Positions 1 through 9,338 of a stretch of DNA of 64,000 bases are shown here, piece by piece. The DNA lies in the NCBI GenBank assembly GCA_040360365.1, contig CP136412.1; one strand, given 5' to 3'. Position numbers and translations under genes: made by a program. The notes below the pieces were generated by a model. The model did not search any database, was not told the DNA's origin, and saw nothing but the letters and a program-made list of their open reading frames with translations. This DNA is from Arcanobacterium_A hippocoleae_A. Its GTDB lineage: Bacteria; Actinomycetota; Actinomycetes; Actinomycetales; Actinomycetaceae. Position 1 is the first letter of the stretch, and the number at the start of each line of letters is the position of its first letter.

Positions 1-1789
1 CACAAAAATTTCCGCTTGCCCTGCTGCTGTTTTTCCAATTAATGCAGGTGATTATGAATCTAGTACTGCCGGCAATCAATGCCAAAATTATTGACGACGG
101 GATCATTGCAAGAAACCCGAATTTAATTTGGCAGCAGGGACTGCTGATGCTGCTTGCTTCTACCTTGCAGATTATATTTATGATTAGTGCCAGCTACTAT
201 ACTTCACGGATTGCGATGGAACTAGGTCGGGATTTACGCCGCGACATTTTCGGAAGAGTACAGAATTTTGCAGCAGCAGATCAGCATTTTTTCGGCGCAC
301 CAACGTTGATTACGCGCACGACAAATGATGTGACACAGGTACAAATGGTCGTGATGATGTGCTTTGCGATGCTGCTTTCAGCTCCGCTGATGGGAATTGG
401 CGGTATTTTTATGGCACTTTCGCAAGACGTGAAACTTTCAGCATTACTCTTAGTGGTTGTACCGCTGCTCGCTGCAATAATTGCGGTTGTAGCCGTGAAG
501 CTCATCCCAACTTATGAAGTAACCCAAACGCGAATTGACCGCATTAACACGCTGCTGCGTGAGCAATTAACCGGTGTCCGTGTGATTCGTGCGTTTGTGA
601 AACAAAAGGACAGCCGTGAAAAATTTGCTGACGCAAATAATTTACTTCGCAGTATCTGGCTAAAAATCGGCTGGCTCTGGGCGTTCCTTTTCCCAGCTTC
701 GATGATGATTATTGGTATTGCTTCTGCAGCTGTGATTTGGTTCGGCGGTTTCCGGATTGAAGCTGGGCAAATGCAAGTAGGGACACTCACCGCATATATC
801 TCTTATCTGATGATGATCAGTTTTTCGGCAATCATGGCGGGAATGATTGTAATGTTTTATCCGCGCGGTGAAATCTCAGCTAAACGTCTGGAAGATATCC
901 GCAAAACAATACCGAAAATCACAAATCCGGCTAATGCGCGCCCGCTTCCGGAAACACCGCTTACATTCTGCCTAGATCACGCATCACTGCGGTATCCCGG
1001 TGCGCAGGAACCCGTACTGGAAAATATTAGTCTTCAGCTCACACCAGGAAAAACACTCGGGATAATCGGATCAACGGGTTCAGGTAAGTCTTCGCTGGTT
1101 AAGCTTTTCCCGCGGTTAATCGATGCTACCGACGGGAAAGTACTTGCCGGCGGAATCCCGGTAGCTGATGTTAATCTCAGCGATTTGCGGAAGAGAATTG
1201 CGCTTGTTCCGCAAAAAGCATTCCTTTTCCGCGGAACTATTGCCGGCAATGTGGCTGGGATTATTGCAGCTCCCGAAGATATCGACGAAGCTCCCGCCAA
1301 AAAAGCACAACGGCAGGAAGAACTGAATCAACACATCGATATTCAGCGCGTAAAGCTTGCACTCGAAGCTGCTGCGGCGAGTGAGTTTGTAGATAAGCTT
1401 GCGGACGGAATTTTTCTCCAGTAGAATCTGGCGGGCAAAATTTCTCTGGCGGGCAGCGCCAGCGCTTAACTATCGCGCGGGCAATCTACCGGTGTCTGCC
1501 AGATGCGCACGGAAAATCTGCAGCCGACTTAATCATTTTCGATGATTCCTTTTCCGCTCTTGATTTTGCCACAGACGCTCGTTTGCGCAGTAATCTGCGC
1601 AAATATTTAGGCAATACAGCGGTGCTGATTATTGGGCAGCGCATTGCCACAATCCGCAATGCAGACGAAATTATCGTGCTCGAACACGGAAAAATAAACG
1701 GCCGCGGCACGCACACCGAACTTTCCCGCACAAACGCGGTATATCAGGAAATTGTAAAATCCCAGCTGCAAGGATCGGAGGCGCAATAA
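1..1789 (+). CDS. ABC exporter half-transporter, first subunit (5' end cut by window, one frameshift)
   Basis: Membrane-spanning half fused to an ATPase domain, probably one chain of a heterodimeric multidrug or lipid-type exporter. The frame is open from base 3, so the true start lies left of the window. Transmembrane helices fill the first 280 or so residues. Walker A is GSTGSGKSS near 1069-1095. The frame stops at 1422-1424, but the remainder of the ATPase domain (LSGGQRQR signature, then FDDSFSALD) continues one frame over to 1789. Adding one T to the T5 run at 1411-1415 restores it. Walker B ends in Asp-Asp, so the catalytic Glu is replaced by Asp, as in the degenerate site of LmrCD/TM287-288-type pairs. 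The stop overlaps the next gene's start by one base. Substrate unknown. Confidence 0.85.
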
Positions 1790-3657
1790 TGGCTCACCAT
1801 CACTCGTATGATCCAACCGCGAAGTCGAAAGATTTGAAAGGCGCGATTAAACGTCTGGCACGAATGCTCCGCCAAGACCGCGGCAGAATTATTTTTATTG
1901 TTGTTTTAATCCTGATTTTTACCGCATTTAACACCGCTGCCCCAATGCTTCTCGGCACAGCCACGAATGTGATCGCCAACGGTGCTATGAGCGGAAAAGG
2001 AATTGATTTTCAGCTGCTGGGATCAATTCTGCTTGCGGTGATTGCATTGCATGTGCTTGCAGCAATCGCCGATTTCGTTTCCGGAATCTATATCCGTATT
2101 GTGGTGCAAGATCTCGGATACAGGCTGCGGCAGAAAGCACAAGCGAAAATCGATCGGCTTTCCTTGGGATATATCGATTCGCATCAACGCGGCGATTTGA
2201 TTTCGCGTGTCACTAACGATATTGATAATATGACGCAAACTTTGCTGCAGACGCTAAACAATGTACTTTACGCTGTGTTTATGATTTGCGGCGTATTAGG
2301 CATGATGTTTTGGCTATCATGGAGCTTAGCATTGCTTTCCCTTGCCGTATTCCCTTTGGGGATGGCTGCTTTGGTAAAGATTTTGAAATTATCAAAGCCG
2401 CAGTTCCGCGCACAATGGAAGATGACCGGTGAGGTTTCAACTATCGTCGAGGAGAGCTTTACCGGACATGAGGTAGTTGCAGCTTACGGGCTGGAAAATA
2501 ATTTTGCCGAAGTTTTTGCAGATTCGAATCAGAAACTCTTCGAATCAGGTTTTAAAGGAAATTTTTATTCACAGCTCGCTATGCCGATTATGGGCTTCAT
2601 TTCAAATATTTCGTTCATAATCATTGCGGTTTACGGCGGATATCAGGCAGTATCAGGCCGGATTTCGATTGGCGGGATTCAAGCATTTATCCACTATTCA
2701 CGGCAGTTAAATCAACCAATTTCAACGATTGCACAAGTTGCAAATCTAATCCAATCCGGTGCAGCTTCATCCGAACGGATTTTTGAATTTCTTGATTCGG
2801 AAGAAATGGAATCTGAACAGAGCGGCTCAGAAACTTGTACTAGTTCAGATGATTCTGCCGGCAGGACAATAAAACAAAATACCGTCGGCGGTGCGGTAAC
2901 TTTTGATTGTGTAAACTTCGGATACGAACCTGAGAAACCGATTATCAAGAATCTTTCTTTAAATGTATCTCCTGGGCAGCAGGTGGCAATCGTCGGCCCA
3001 ACAGGAGCTGGAAAAACCACACTGATTAACCTATTGCTGCGTTTCTATGAAATTGATTCCGGCGAAATTCGCTTGGACGGGATTAGTACCCGTGAGATGA
3101 CAAAAGATGCACTGCGTTCGAGAATCGGAATCGTACTGCAAGATACCTGGCTTTTCGAAGGTTCGATTCGTGAAAATCTTGCATTCGGCGGTGATAATCC
3201 AAGCGAAGCGCAGATTATCGCAGCTGCAAAGGCTACCGGGGTAGATCGGTTAATTCGCCAGCTCCCTGACGGATATGAAACGCTGCTTGACGAAAACGGT
3301 ACTTCGCTTTCGGCTGGTGAGAAGCAGCTGCTGACGATTGCCCGAGCTTATATTTCCCAGCCGGATATTCTAATTCTTGACGAAGCTACTTCTTCGGTTG
3401 ATACACGCACTGAAATGCTTGTGCAAAACGCAATGAACCAGCTGCGAATCGGGCGGACGTCATTCATTATTGCGCACCGGCTTTCCACGATTCGCGACGC
3501 TGATTTGATTATTGTGATGGTTGACGGCGATGTGGCGGAGCAAGGAAATCATAATTCGCTGCTTGAATTGGGCGGAACTTATGCAAAGCTGTATCAGTCG
3601 CAATTTACTGCCGACGGCTCTGGTGCTGAAGCTGATTTTGATTCAGCGGCCAAATGA
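1789..3657 (+). CDS. ABC exporter half-transporter, second subunit
   Basis: Intact 622-residue membrane-ATPase fusion, partner of the preceding gene (TAATG overlap implies translational coupling). Six predicted helices occupy residues about 30-330. The ATPase domain follows with Walker A GPTGAGKTT (about 404-412), signature LSAGEKQ, and Walker B LILDEATSSVD with the catalytic Glu present. This chain therefore supplies the working Walker B and the partner the degenerate one, the usual arrangement in heterodimeric exporters. Family membership is clear; the exported substrate cannot be told from sequence. Confidence 0.9.
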   Translation: MAHHHSYDPTAKSKDLKGAIKRLARMLRQDRGRIIFIVVLILIFTAFNTAAPMLLGTATNVIANGAMSGKGIDFQLLGSILLAVIALHVLAAIADFVSGIYIRIVVQDLGYRLRQKAQAKIDRLSLGYIDSHQRGDLISRVTNDIDNMTQTLLQTLNNVLYAVFMICGVLGMMFWLSWSLALLSLAVFPLGMAALVKILKLSKPQFRAQWKMTGEVSTIVEESFTGHEVVAAYGLENNFAEVFADSNQKLFESGFKGNFYSQLAMPIMGFISNISFIIIAVYGGYQAVSGRISIGGIQAFIHYSRQLNQPISTIAQVANLIQSGAASSERIFEFLDSEEMESEQSGSETCTSSDDSAGRTIKQNTVGGAVTFDCVNFGYEPEKPIIKNLSLNVSPGQQVAIVGPTGAGKTTLINLLLRFYEIDSGEIRLDGISTREMTKDALRSRIGIVLQDTWLFEGSIRENLAFGGDNPSEAQIIAAAKATGVDRLIRQLPDGYETLLDENGTSLSAGEKQLLTIARAYISQPDILILDEATSSVDTRTEMLVQNAMNQLRIGRTSFIIAHRLSTIRDADLIIVMVDGDVAEQGNHNSLLELGGTYAKLYQSQFTADGSGAEADFDSAAK

Positions 3658-3829
3658 ATTTCTGGTTAGCTTTTCTGCGGTTTGCTCCCCTTGCGGGTTC
3701 CGGTTGCAAAATTTGGAAAAAATATTTTGCTTTGCGGCAGTTTCAAGGGGAGCGTATTGCAGATTCAAATATGCGGTATTGACCAGACAATGTATTAATC
3801 AGACGTTGTATTTATTAACCGAAGTTGTG

Positions 3830-3892
3830 CGATAAAGCCGGCTGCGCTGCTGCACAGCTTATCGGTTTTTAAAATTGCCGTCCGAGGCAATT
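3830..3892. terminator. Bidirectional terminator pair between convergent genes
   Basis: A hairpin with arms CGATAA-AGC (3830-3838) and GCTTATCG (3857-3864), followed by a T5 run, would end the exporter operon on the + strand. A second hairpin, AATTGCC/GGCAATT (3873-3879/3886-3892), lies next to it. The convergent HAD gene ends at 3924. No coding signal is seen in 3658-3923. Confidence 0.6.
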
Positions 3893-3923
3893 ATTTATGC
3901 AGAAAAAATACTTTCGCAGCCAT

Positions 3924-4607
3924 TCACATCTTAAATAGCAATTCTTGAAGTTCTGCAGGTGTTTCGACTACTTTCCAGGCAAGATTTCGTTCCGTTTGCG
4001 GTGCTTTCCCCCAGCCGACGAGAATCGTCCGTAAATGATGTGCGCCAGCCCCTTCAATATCGTGGATTCGGTCTCCAACCATCACCACGTCATCACGGAA
4101 TCCGTCGGGAGATAAAAGTGCTTCTGGCTGCAGAATCTCCTTTTGGGTAAAACCTGCAAGCGCACTTTCCACTACAAGTGCTTTTGTAGAGCGTTTATCG
4201 TCTTCGCTTGCCCCATAAATTTCAGTGAAATATTGCGACACATCCGTATAATCGCAGACTTCTTTTGCATATTTTGTATTCTTTGAAGTCGCTACTCCAA
4301 GTGCGAAGCCGTAACTCTGCAGCTGCGCCAACAGCTCTTTAATTCCAGGAAAAAGCGGAGTTAAAGGCATCTTTTTCAAATAGCGTGTGCGATAGTCTTC
4401 CAACCATGCCGCTGTTTCTTCTGGTTTCGCTCCCATGTCTTGAAAGCTCTCGGAGAGCGGCGGACCAAGGTATTTATAAAAACTGTCAATTGGACGCATG
4501 ATGCCGGTACGTGAATACAGCATCGCCTGCATTGCTTCAGAAACAATCTCCGCTGAGTCAGTGACGGTACCGTCGAGATCAAAAAGAACTGCTTTCAGTG
4601 TTTTCAT
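3924..4607 (-). CDS. HAD-family hydrolase, phosphoglycolate-phosphatase-like
   Basis: Cytoplasmic HAD phosphatase of 227 residues. Motif I is LFDLDGTVTDSA near the N-terminus (nucleophile Asp and general acid Asp). Motif II is VATSKN, with a conserved Lys in DDKRS, and motif III is VMVGDRIHDIEGA. A helical cap lies between motifs I and II. The length and cap type match the Gph/PGMB-like subfamily. The substrate is undefined: 2-phosphoglycolate, pyrophosphate or a nucleotide are all possible. It lies downstream of yciO on the same strand with a 136-bp gap, so co-transcription is possible but not shown. Confidence 0.85.
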   Translation of the reverse strand: MKTLKAVLFDLDGTVTDSAEIVSEAMQAMLYSRTGIMRPIDSFYKYLGPPLSESFQDMGAKPEETAAWLEDYRTRYLKKMPLTPLFPGIKELLAQLQSYGFALGVATSKNTKYAKEVCDYTDVSQYFTEIYGASEDDKRSTKALVVESALAGFTQKEILQPEALLSPDGFRDDVVMVGDRIHDIEGAGAHHLRTILVGWGKAPQTERNLAWKVVETPAELQELLFKM

Positions 4608-4743
4608 TTATTCACTTTCATTAAAATTTCAGAACACGGTTTCAATCTGCACTCTAGCTGATTCAGAAAACTAAAGCATGTTTTTCTCTCCGGAAAGACG
4701 CTGCATATTCCAATACATATCATCAATTTCAGGAAAACTTTAG

Positions 4744-5363
4744 TTACGCAAACATCGAAATATCCCCTGCGCCTTCGCGCGCTATTTCCACGCTGCCGCC
4801 GCTTAAATCCAGTACGGTAGTTGGTGCAGTAGATTCCACGGGAGCATCAACAATAAAATCTAGTACGTAATCCAGCTCGTCTTGCACCAGCCAGCCCTCG
4901 CTCATCGGTTCGCTCTTTCCAGGCAGAATCAAAGTGGATGAAAGCAGCGGCTCACCGAGAGCTTCCACAATTGCCTGCGTGATAATATTTTGCGGAATCC
5001 GCACGCCGACGGTGGATTTTTTGGGTTCAGCATCATCCGCGGTACTTCTTTTGTACCTTTCAAAATGAAAGTGTAAGGCCCGGGAGTGAGAGATTTAACC
5101 ATCCGGAAGAATGCATTATCAATAATCACGAGTCTGCCAAGCTGTGCAAAATCATGACAAAGCAACGTAAAATGGTGTTTCGCTCCGACTTTTCGAATTT
5201 GGCGAATTCTCTCCAGACCATCTTTATTTCCGACTGAACAGACAATCGCATATCCTGAGTCTGTAGGTACCGCACCAATCTGCCCTGCCCGCAAACGTTC
5301 AATAATTTTTTCAATCAAACGCGCCTGCGGATTTTGCGGATGCAGTTCAATATAACGTGCCAT
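4744..5363 (-). CDS. yciO: YciO/Sua5 family protein (frameshifted)
   Basis: Member of the YrdC/Sua5/YciO fold; relatives make threonylcarbamoyl-AMP for tRNA t6A, though YciO itself is less well defined. The first part (to about 5023) reads MARYIELHPQNPQ..., with PTDSGYAIVCSVG and TPGPYTFILKGTKEVPR, very close in pattern to E. coli YciO. The frame then breaks, and the C-terminal part (IPQNIITQAIVEALGEPLLSST..., ending EGAGDISMFA) continues in another frame down to 4744. One extra T in the T6 run at 5017-5022 joins the two. Repaired length is about 206 residues, normal for the family. A 177-bp divergent gap separates it from the acyl-carrier-like gene. Confidence 0.85.
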
Positions 5364-5540
5364 TTTCGTATCTCCTTCGCTTCCCCATTTTAGTGGTCCT
5401 TATGCCTGCAAGTGTGAAATTTGGCAATACAAGTTAGAAAGTTCGCAATAAGCATGAACTGAAACTTAACTGTGTGCGGAATCCGCCGCCGCGGGCAGCA
5501 GCACTTCCTTATTTGCAGTTTTAATCAGTAAACTGGTGGC

Positions 5541-5972
5541 ATGGATGTTTCACAACTCGATTCTGTCTCCCAAACAGCTCTCGCCCAAATCCGCGTGGTC
5601 CTTTCGGAAATCGCTCCGGAAATTCCGGAAAATGAGATTCTTCCAGCAGCAAATTTGTTTCAGGATCTCGGATTAGATCTTGTATCAAAGTGGGCGCTCG
5701 CCGTCGAATTAGAAAAAATTACCAAAAGCGAATTGCTTGATAAACAAATTACTGCTGCCGTAACCGTCGCCGATTTTATGGGGCTGATTTCCAGCTCCGC
5801 GGTAACACAAAAGCTTGCGCAGCAAAATAATCAAATTGCGAACAATACGGATGCGAAGAAAACTCACAGTACAGACGCGAAAATAATGCGCGAAAAAATT
5901 CCGGATGCTGCTGATGGCGAAAGCAGTACAAAACTTGCGACTGCTGCAGATTTGGCTGCACTTCTTGGCTGA
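5541..5972 (+). CDS. Acyl-carrier-protein-like protein lacking the phosphopantetheine serine
   Basis: A 143-residue protein whose first 90 residues resemble an acyl carrier four-helix domain (NLFQDLGLD..., then WALAVELEKI and VTVADFMGLI). At the site where carrier proteins have Asp-Ser-Leu it reads Asp-Leu-Val, so the Ser that takes 4'-phosphopantetheine is missing; a Ser lies two residues later. The last 50 residues are polar and probably disordered. It stands alone on the + strand between minus-strand genes. The role is unknown; it may be an unmodified scaffold or carrier relative. Confidence 0.6.
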   Translation: MDVSQLDSVSQTALAQIRVVLSEIAPEIPENEILPAANLFQDLGLDLVSKWALAVELEKITKSELLDKQITAAVTVADFMGLISSSAVTQKLAQQNNQIANNTDAKKTHSTDAKIMREKIPDAADGESSTKLATAADLAALLG

Positions 5973-6323
5973 ATGTTCCCAATTCTTAAAATCACAACAA
6001 TATTGTTCTTTATCACATAGCAAACTGTTAGCCGAAACTTTTAAGATAAAACGTTTCAATGCGAACAGGGCGGGCGGATTTGGAGGAGTACCGCCCGGAG
6101 CCCGGAAACATGATTCAGTTACATGCGCCGTTTAACTTAGATTTGCCTGCGCAGCATAATTAAATCCAGAAATTACGCAGCAAAATTTCGGAGTAAACCC
6201 GTGTCGGCTTCCAATACGGCCGCATTCGTGAACCGGAGCGAAAATCCGCAGTTCAAACAGGGGTTACACGCTTAATACGCTGCACACTTAATACGCTGTG
6301 AAACTGGAGCTGGCTGCTGATAT
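5973..6323. other. Intergenic stretch without a recognisable gene
   Basis: 351 bp between the carrier-like gene and DUF3145. It holds a GC-rich inverted pair, GGGCGG/CCGCCC, near 6069-6100, without a T run, and a direct repeat of CTTAATACGCTG near 6270-6298. No convincing small gene, RNA or promoter is seen. Confidence 0.5.
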
Positions 6324-6830
6324 TTATCCGACGCGGTGCAGCCAGCGCACTGGGGCGCCTGCACCTGCATAGCGGAACACTTCCAGCTCATCATCCCACG
6401 CCTGTCCGAGAGCTACGTCAAGCAACCGCTTCAGCTCTGCCGCATCACCGTTTGATTGTTCAAGCGCTGCGCGAATCCGATTTTCCGGCACTACCACATT
6501 TCCGACGGAATCCGTCTGTGCATAGAAAATTCCCAGCCCTGGCGTGCACGACCAACGCCCGCCGTCAGATACTGGTGTGGATTCTTCGGTTACTTCAAAC
6601 CGGAGATGTTCCCATCCGCCAAGTGCGGAAGCAATCATTGCTCCGGTACCGACTTCGCCGGTCCATGCCATTTCTCCGCGGTTCATTTGCGGTAATGCCG
6701 GCTGTTTTGTCCAGTCGATGTGGACCGGATATCCAAGTACACTCGAAACCGCCCATTCAACATGCGGTTGAACAGCCGGTGTAACCGAGTGGATGAACAA
6801 AACTCCACGCGCTGTGTATTGTGTATTCAC
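6324..6830 (-). CDS. DUF3145 family protein
   Basis: Actinobacterial protein family of unknown function. The sequence ARGVLFIHSVTPAVQPHVEWAVSSVLG near the N-terminus and WEHLRFEVTEE, then a C-terminal RYAGAGAPVRWLHRVG, are characteristic. The start is set at a GTG (6828-6830) because AGGAGG lies six bases upstream; the longer frame to 6866 has no such site. Gives about 168 residues, cytoplasmic, no membrane segment. A 161-bp gap separates it from def, so it probably has its own promoter. Confidence 0.8.
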   Translation of the reverse strand: MNTQYTARGVLFIHSVTPAVQPHVEWAVSSVLGYPVHIDWTKQPALPQMNRGEMAWTGEVGTGAMIASALGGWEHLRFEVTEESTPVSDGGRWSCTPGLGIFYAQTDSVGNVVVPENRIRAALEQSNGDAAELKRLLDVALGQAWDDELEVFRYAGAGAPVRWLHRVG

Positions 6831-6950
6831 TGCTGCCTCCTGTTTGAGTGAAATTCCCCGTAACACTCAACAAACTGAGAAAAGCAGTTATCTATAAGAT
6901 AGCGTGAAAATTCTGCGAATGCATCTTTATCCGGATAATAATTGTTTATA

Positions 6951-6986
6951 TTTCTGCATAACATAATTTTTCACATTATGCAGAAA
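6951..6986 (-). terminator. Probable terminator after def
   Basis: Perfect 11-bp inverted repeat, TTTCTGCATAA (6951-6961) and TTATGCAGAAA (6976-6986), five bases past the def stop. On the minus strand an AT-rich tract follows. Confidence 0.6.
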
Positions 6987-6991
6987 TCTGG

Positions 6992-7483
6992 TTAGAAACC
7001 GCGTTCACGGATTTCACGCAGTGCTTTCTTGCGGTCACTGCGCTGCAAACGGTCGATATAAATATGCCCGTTCAAATGGTCAGTTTCATGCTGAATCAGC
7101 CGCGCCCAAATTTCCTCACCCTCAAGCGTCACCTTATTTCCGTCGAGATCCATGCCTTCGCATTTTGCATACCATGCGCGTTCGCACGGATACCAAAGTT
7201 CCGGCACGGAAAGGCAGCCTTCGTCGCCGTCTTGATATTCTTCTGCAGACAAATCAACGATTTCCGGGTTTAAAATGTACCCTTTCTTTCCGTCGATATT
7301 GTAAGAAAATGCGCGCCAAGACTGGCCGATTTGGTTTGCGGCAAGCCCGGCACGTCCAGGTTCATCCACAGTCTCCATCAAATCATCTACTAATGCCCGA
7401 ATCCCGGGAGTAATTTCAGTAATCGGGGTGCACACAGTACGCAGAATTGGGTCACCAATAATCCGAATTTCACGATAAGTCAT
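6992..7483 (-). CDS. def: Peptide deformylase
   Basis: Removes the formyl group from the N-terminal methionine of new proteins; metal-dependent, cytoplasmic. All three family motifs are present in 163 residues: GLAANQIG (motif 1), EGCLSVP (metal-binding Cys, motif 2) and QHETDHLNG (HExxH metal ligands, motif 3). Length is normal. It lies between DUF3145 and a phosphoribosyltransferase on the same strand; the 99-bp gap to the upstream gene leaves its transcription unit open. Confidence 0.95.
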   Translation of the reverse strand: MTYREIRIIGDPILRTVCTPITEITPGIRALVDDLMETVDEPGRAGLAANQIGQSWRAFSYNIDGKKGYILNPEIVDLSAEEYQDGDEGCLSVPELWYPCERAWYAKCEGMDLDGNKVTLEGEEIWARLIQHETDHLNGHIYIDRLQRSDRKKALREIRERGF

Positions 7484-7582
7484 AGGGTTATTCTTTCACA
7501 GATTGTAATGTTATGGATATGCGCAAGATTTTTTAAGCTGTTTTAAGTCAATTTGGGATGTTAAAAACTATTTTCCGCTGTA

Positions 7583-8098
7583 TCACGCCTGCACACACGG
7601 ACTCTTCACAACAGGCGGTTTATCTGACCACGGGAACGAAATCCACTTTTCAGTATCTTTCCATGAGTATTCTGGGTGAATAATCGTCCGCGGCTTTGTG
7701 AAGAGCACGACGGAGCGCACATTTGTTTCATACTGCGATAGTAAATCGACGGTCATTTTCAAAGTTCGCCCAGAATCAGCCACATCGTCCACGAGAAGCA
7801 CATTCTTTCCGCGGATTGAATCAATATCCAGCATTGGGGCGAGGAGCACCGGATCAGGCAGAGTCTCATGTACATCCGTATAGAATTCGATATTCACTGC
7901 GTCGGAAAGTTTCACACCAAGCGCATACGTGAGCGCGCCTGCAAGTACAAGACCGCCGCGGGCGATAGCGACAACAATATCCGGTTTGAAATCAGAATCG
8001 ACAATATTTTGTGCAAGTTCACGAGAAGCATCTCCGAACATTTCCCAAGTGAGGATCTCTTTATCTGCAACTTTCGAATTATCCGTAAAATAAGCCAT
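7583..8098 (-). CDS. Phosphoribosyltransferase (purine/xanthine type)
   Basis: Type I phosphoribosyltransferase of 171 residues. The PRPP loop is VLLVDDVADSGRTL (about residues 103-116), preceded by VVAIARGGLVLAG (pyrophosphate loop). The closing PWSDKPP segment resembles Gpt/xanthine or hypoxanthine enzymes. Likely salvages a purine base to its nucleotide; the exact base is not decidable here. Its upstream region holds a 22-bp palindrome that could be an operator. Confidence 0.8.
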   Translation of the reverse strand: MAYFTDNSKVADKEILTWEMFGDASRELAQNIVDSDFKPDIVVAIARGGLVLAGALTYALGVKLSDAVNIEFYTDVHETLPDPVLLAPMLDIDSIRGKNVLLVDDVADSGRTLKMTVDLLSQYETNVRSVVLFTKPRTIIHPEYSWKDTEKWISFPWSDKPPVVKSPCVQA

Positions 8099-8223
8099 AG
8101 TTCATCTTAACCTGCCGGAATTAAGAATCATATGAGCAACGTACCTTGTCTGGTTAATTTATCGAGATATCCATCTCCGAGAGAGATATTCGGCGTGACG
8201 TTATGAAATATCTGTTTGGCGCT

Positions 8224-8245
8224 GATATATTGGCGCCAATATATC
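8224..8245. promoter_or_regulatory. Perfect 22-bp palindrome upstream of the phosphoribosyltransferase
   Basis: GATATATTGGC followed at once by its reverse complement, with no loop. A second pair, GATATC, frames nearby sequence around 8168-8190. Zero spacing suits a dimeric DNA-binding protein better than a terminator. It lies about 125 bp upstream of the minus-strand phosphoribosyltransferase start. Function unproven. Confidence 0.4.
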
Positions 8246-8409
8246 AATACTGAAATAACCGCCCCTACACTTCACGAACACGCACTGCCATTTTTCAAGC
8301 GGTAATCCGCTCCGTTTGCAACGCCTGAAATTCCCGGTACGCCAAACTTGCTTTTCCCTCCCGAAGGTGTTGCAGAAGTTATGCAGGCTGAAACCTGATC
8401 GCAGATTTT

Positions 8410-8637
8410 AACGTAACTGGTGGCAAAATGCTTGCAGGCTTACGTAACTGATGGCAAAATGCGCGGTTTTGATTTCCGACGGGAAAGCCGTCGTTCCGGT
8501 AAGCCAGTAACCAGCATAAACGCAAGTACTTTCGACGGTAATAATCGCAGCACACGTTCTTGCCACCACTTACGTAAAATTTTCCGCTTCCCGCCACCAG
8601 TTACGTAGTGAAATGAGTTCTTGCCACCAGTTACGTA
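8410..8637 (-). repeat. Composite inverted-array element, copy 1 (shortest, reversed)
   Basis: Units related to TACGTAACTGGTGGCAA start at 8410 and 8441. The inverted form (GCCACCAGTTACGTA) starts at 8562, 8593 and 8623, giving spacings of 31, 31 and 30 bp. Between the arms is a core with the hairpin CGACGG/CCGTCG (8476-8495). Read on the minus strand, the core aligns with those of copies 2 and 3 (shared tracts such as TTATGCTGGT and AACGACGGC), so this copy is reversed. Decayed units may extend to about 8379 and 8695. Non-coding; see findings. Confidence 0.85.
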
Positions 8638-8639
8638 AC

Positions 8640-9240
8640 GTAAACATGATGGCACTGCATGTTAGGCAGTGAAATAAGTTCCTGCCAAGATACAGATGAG
8701 CTTTCGCCAGCTTATTAAATAAACCAGATACAATTCTCATAATTTCGACGACAGCAGGCGATGTCCGCAGTAACGCGGCAACAAACCAAAAAACACACGC
8801 CAACTTAAAACACTCCAACTAAACCCGGCTAGCAATCCGAAACAGAAATTGAACACAAACTACGATAAAACCATCACATGACCACGCAGCGCCGCCAAAA
8901 ACACTCTCCACAAAACAATACCTACGGACTAAGCTTCATTTAGTTTTTCATTGCGGTAGTGCGGGAAAGCGGCAGTCTTTTAGGTTCCTTGCCTTTATTG
9001 CGCTGCATACTTAACTTTTCCTTAAGTTCTGCACATGGAGCGAAACAACGTAGTTATAAAGCCGGATTATCTCCGATACGCTCTACCGCGGCTGGACAGA
9101 AAATCACATCCTCACTGCGCCCAACTACTGGCTCTACACCCGCAGCACTGCCCGCCGCGCCATCGAATCCTTCATTGATACCACACACCGCCATAAGCAA
9201 CGATTTTTGGCACTTAGCCCACACTTTTGCTACTTAACCC
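8640..9240. other. Intergenic flank of the prophage with a possible gene scrap
   Basis: No intact gene. From about 9070 to 9240 one + frame reads protein-like (…YRGWTENH, then NYWLYTRSTARRAIESFIDTT…) and runs in frame into the att repeat, where it encodes LVTPSRDY, the same residues as the phage repressor. It has no start, with stops just upstream. It may be the scar of an earlier element at this tRNA or the end of a lost gene. Confidence 0.35.
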
Positions 9241-9338
9241 TGGTTACGCCGTCGCGTGATTATGCAAAAAGCCAAGCTCAAGGCTTGGCTTCTGTATTGC
9301 AGCTCCCGCGGTTGGATTCGAACCAACGACCGTCCGAT
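9241..9338. repeat. attL: Left attachment site (attL) copy of the 97/98-bp direct repeat
   Basis: Matches 25683-25779 except next to an A run, where this copy has GCAAAAAG and the right copy GAAAAAG. If the right copy lacks one A, this is a single substitution. Contains 3'-half tRNA-Asn sequence (9302-9338), the tRNA terminator hairpin (9268-9291) and about 24 bp that also encode LVTPSRDY of the repressor. Confidence 0.9.

Noticed and set aside
1400..1430. Programmed -1 frameshift in the first ABC gene
   Set aside because: The T5 tract is not a proper X XXY YYZ site in the zero frame, and the same one-base loss is seen in many unrelated genes.
3521..3835. 104-codon + frame overlapping the exporter's end
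   Set aside because: It lies mostly inside the exporter gene in another frame and runs into the terminator.
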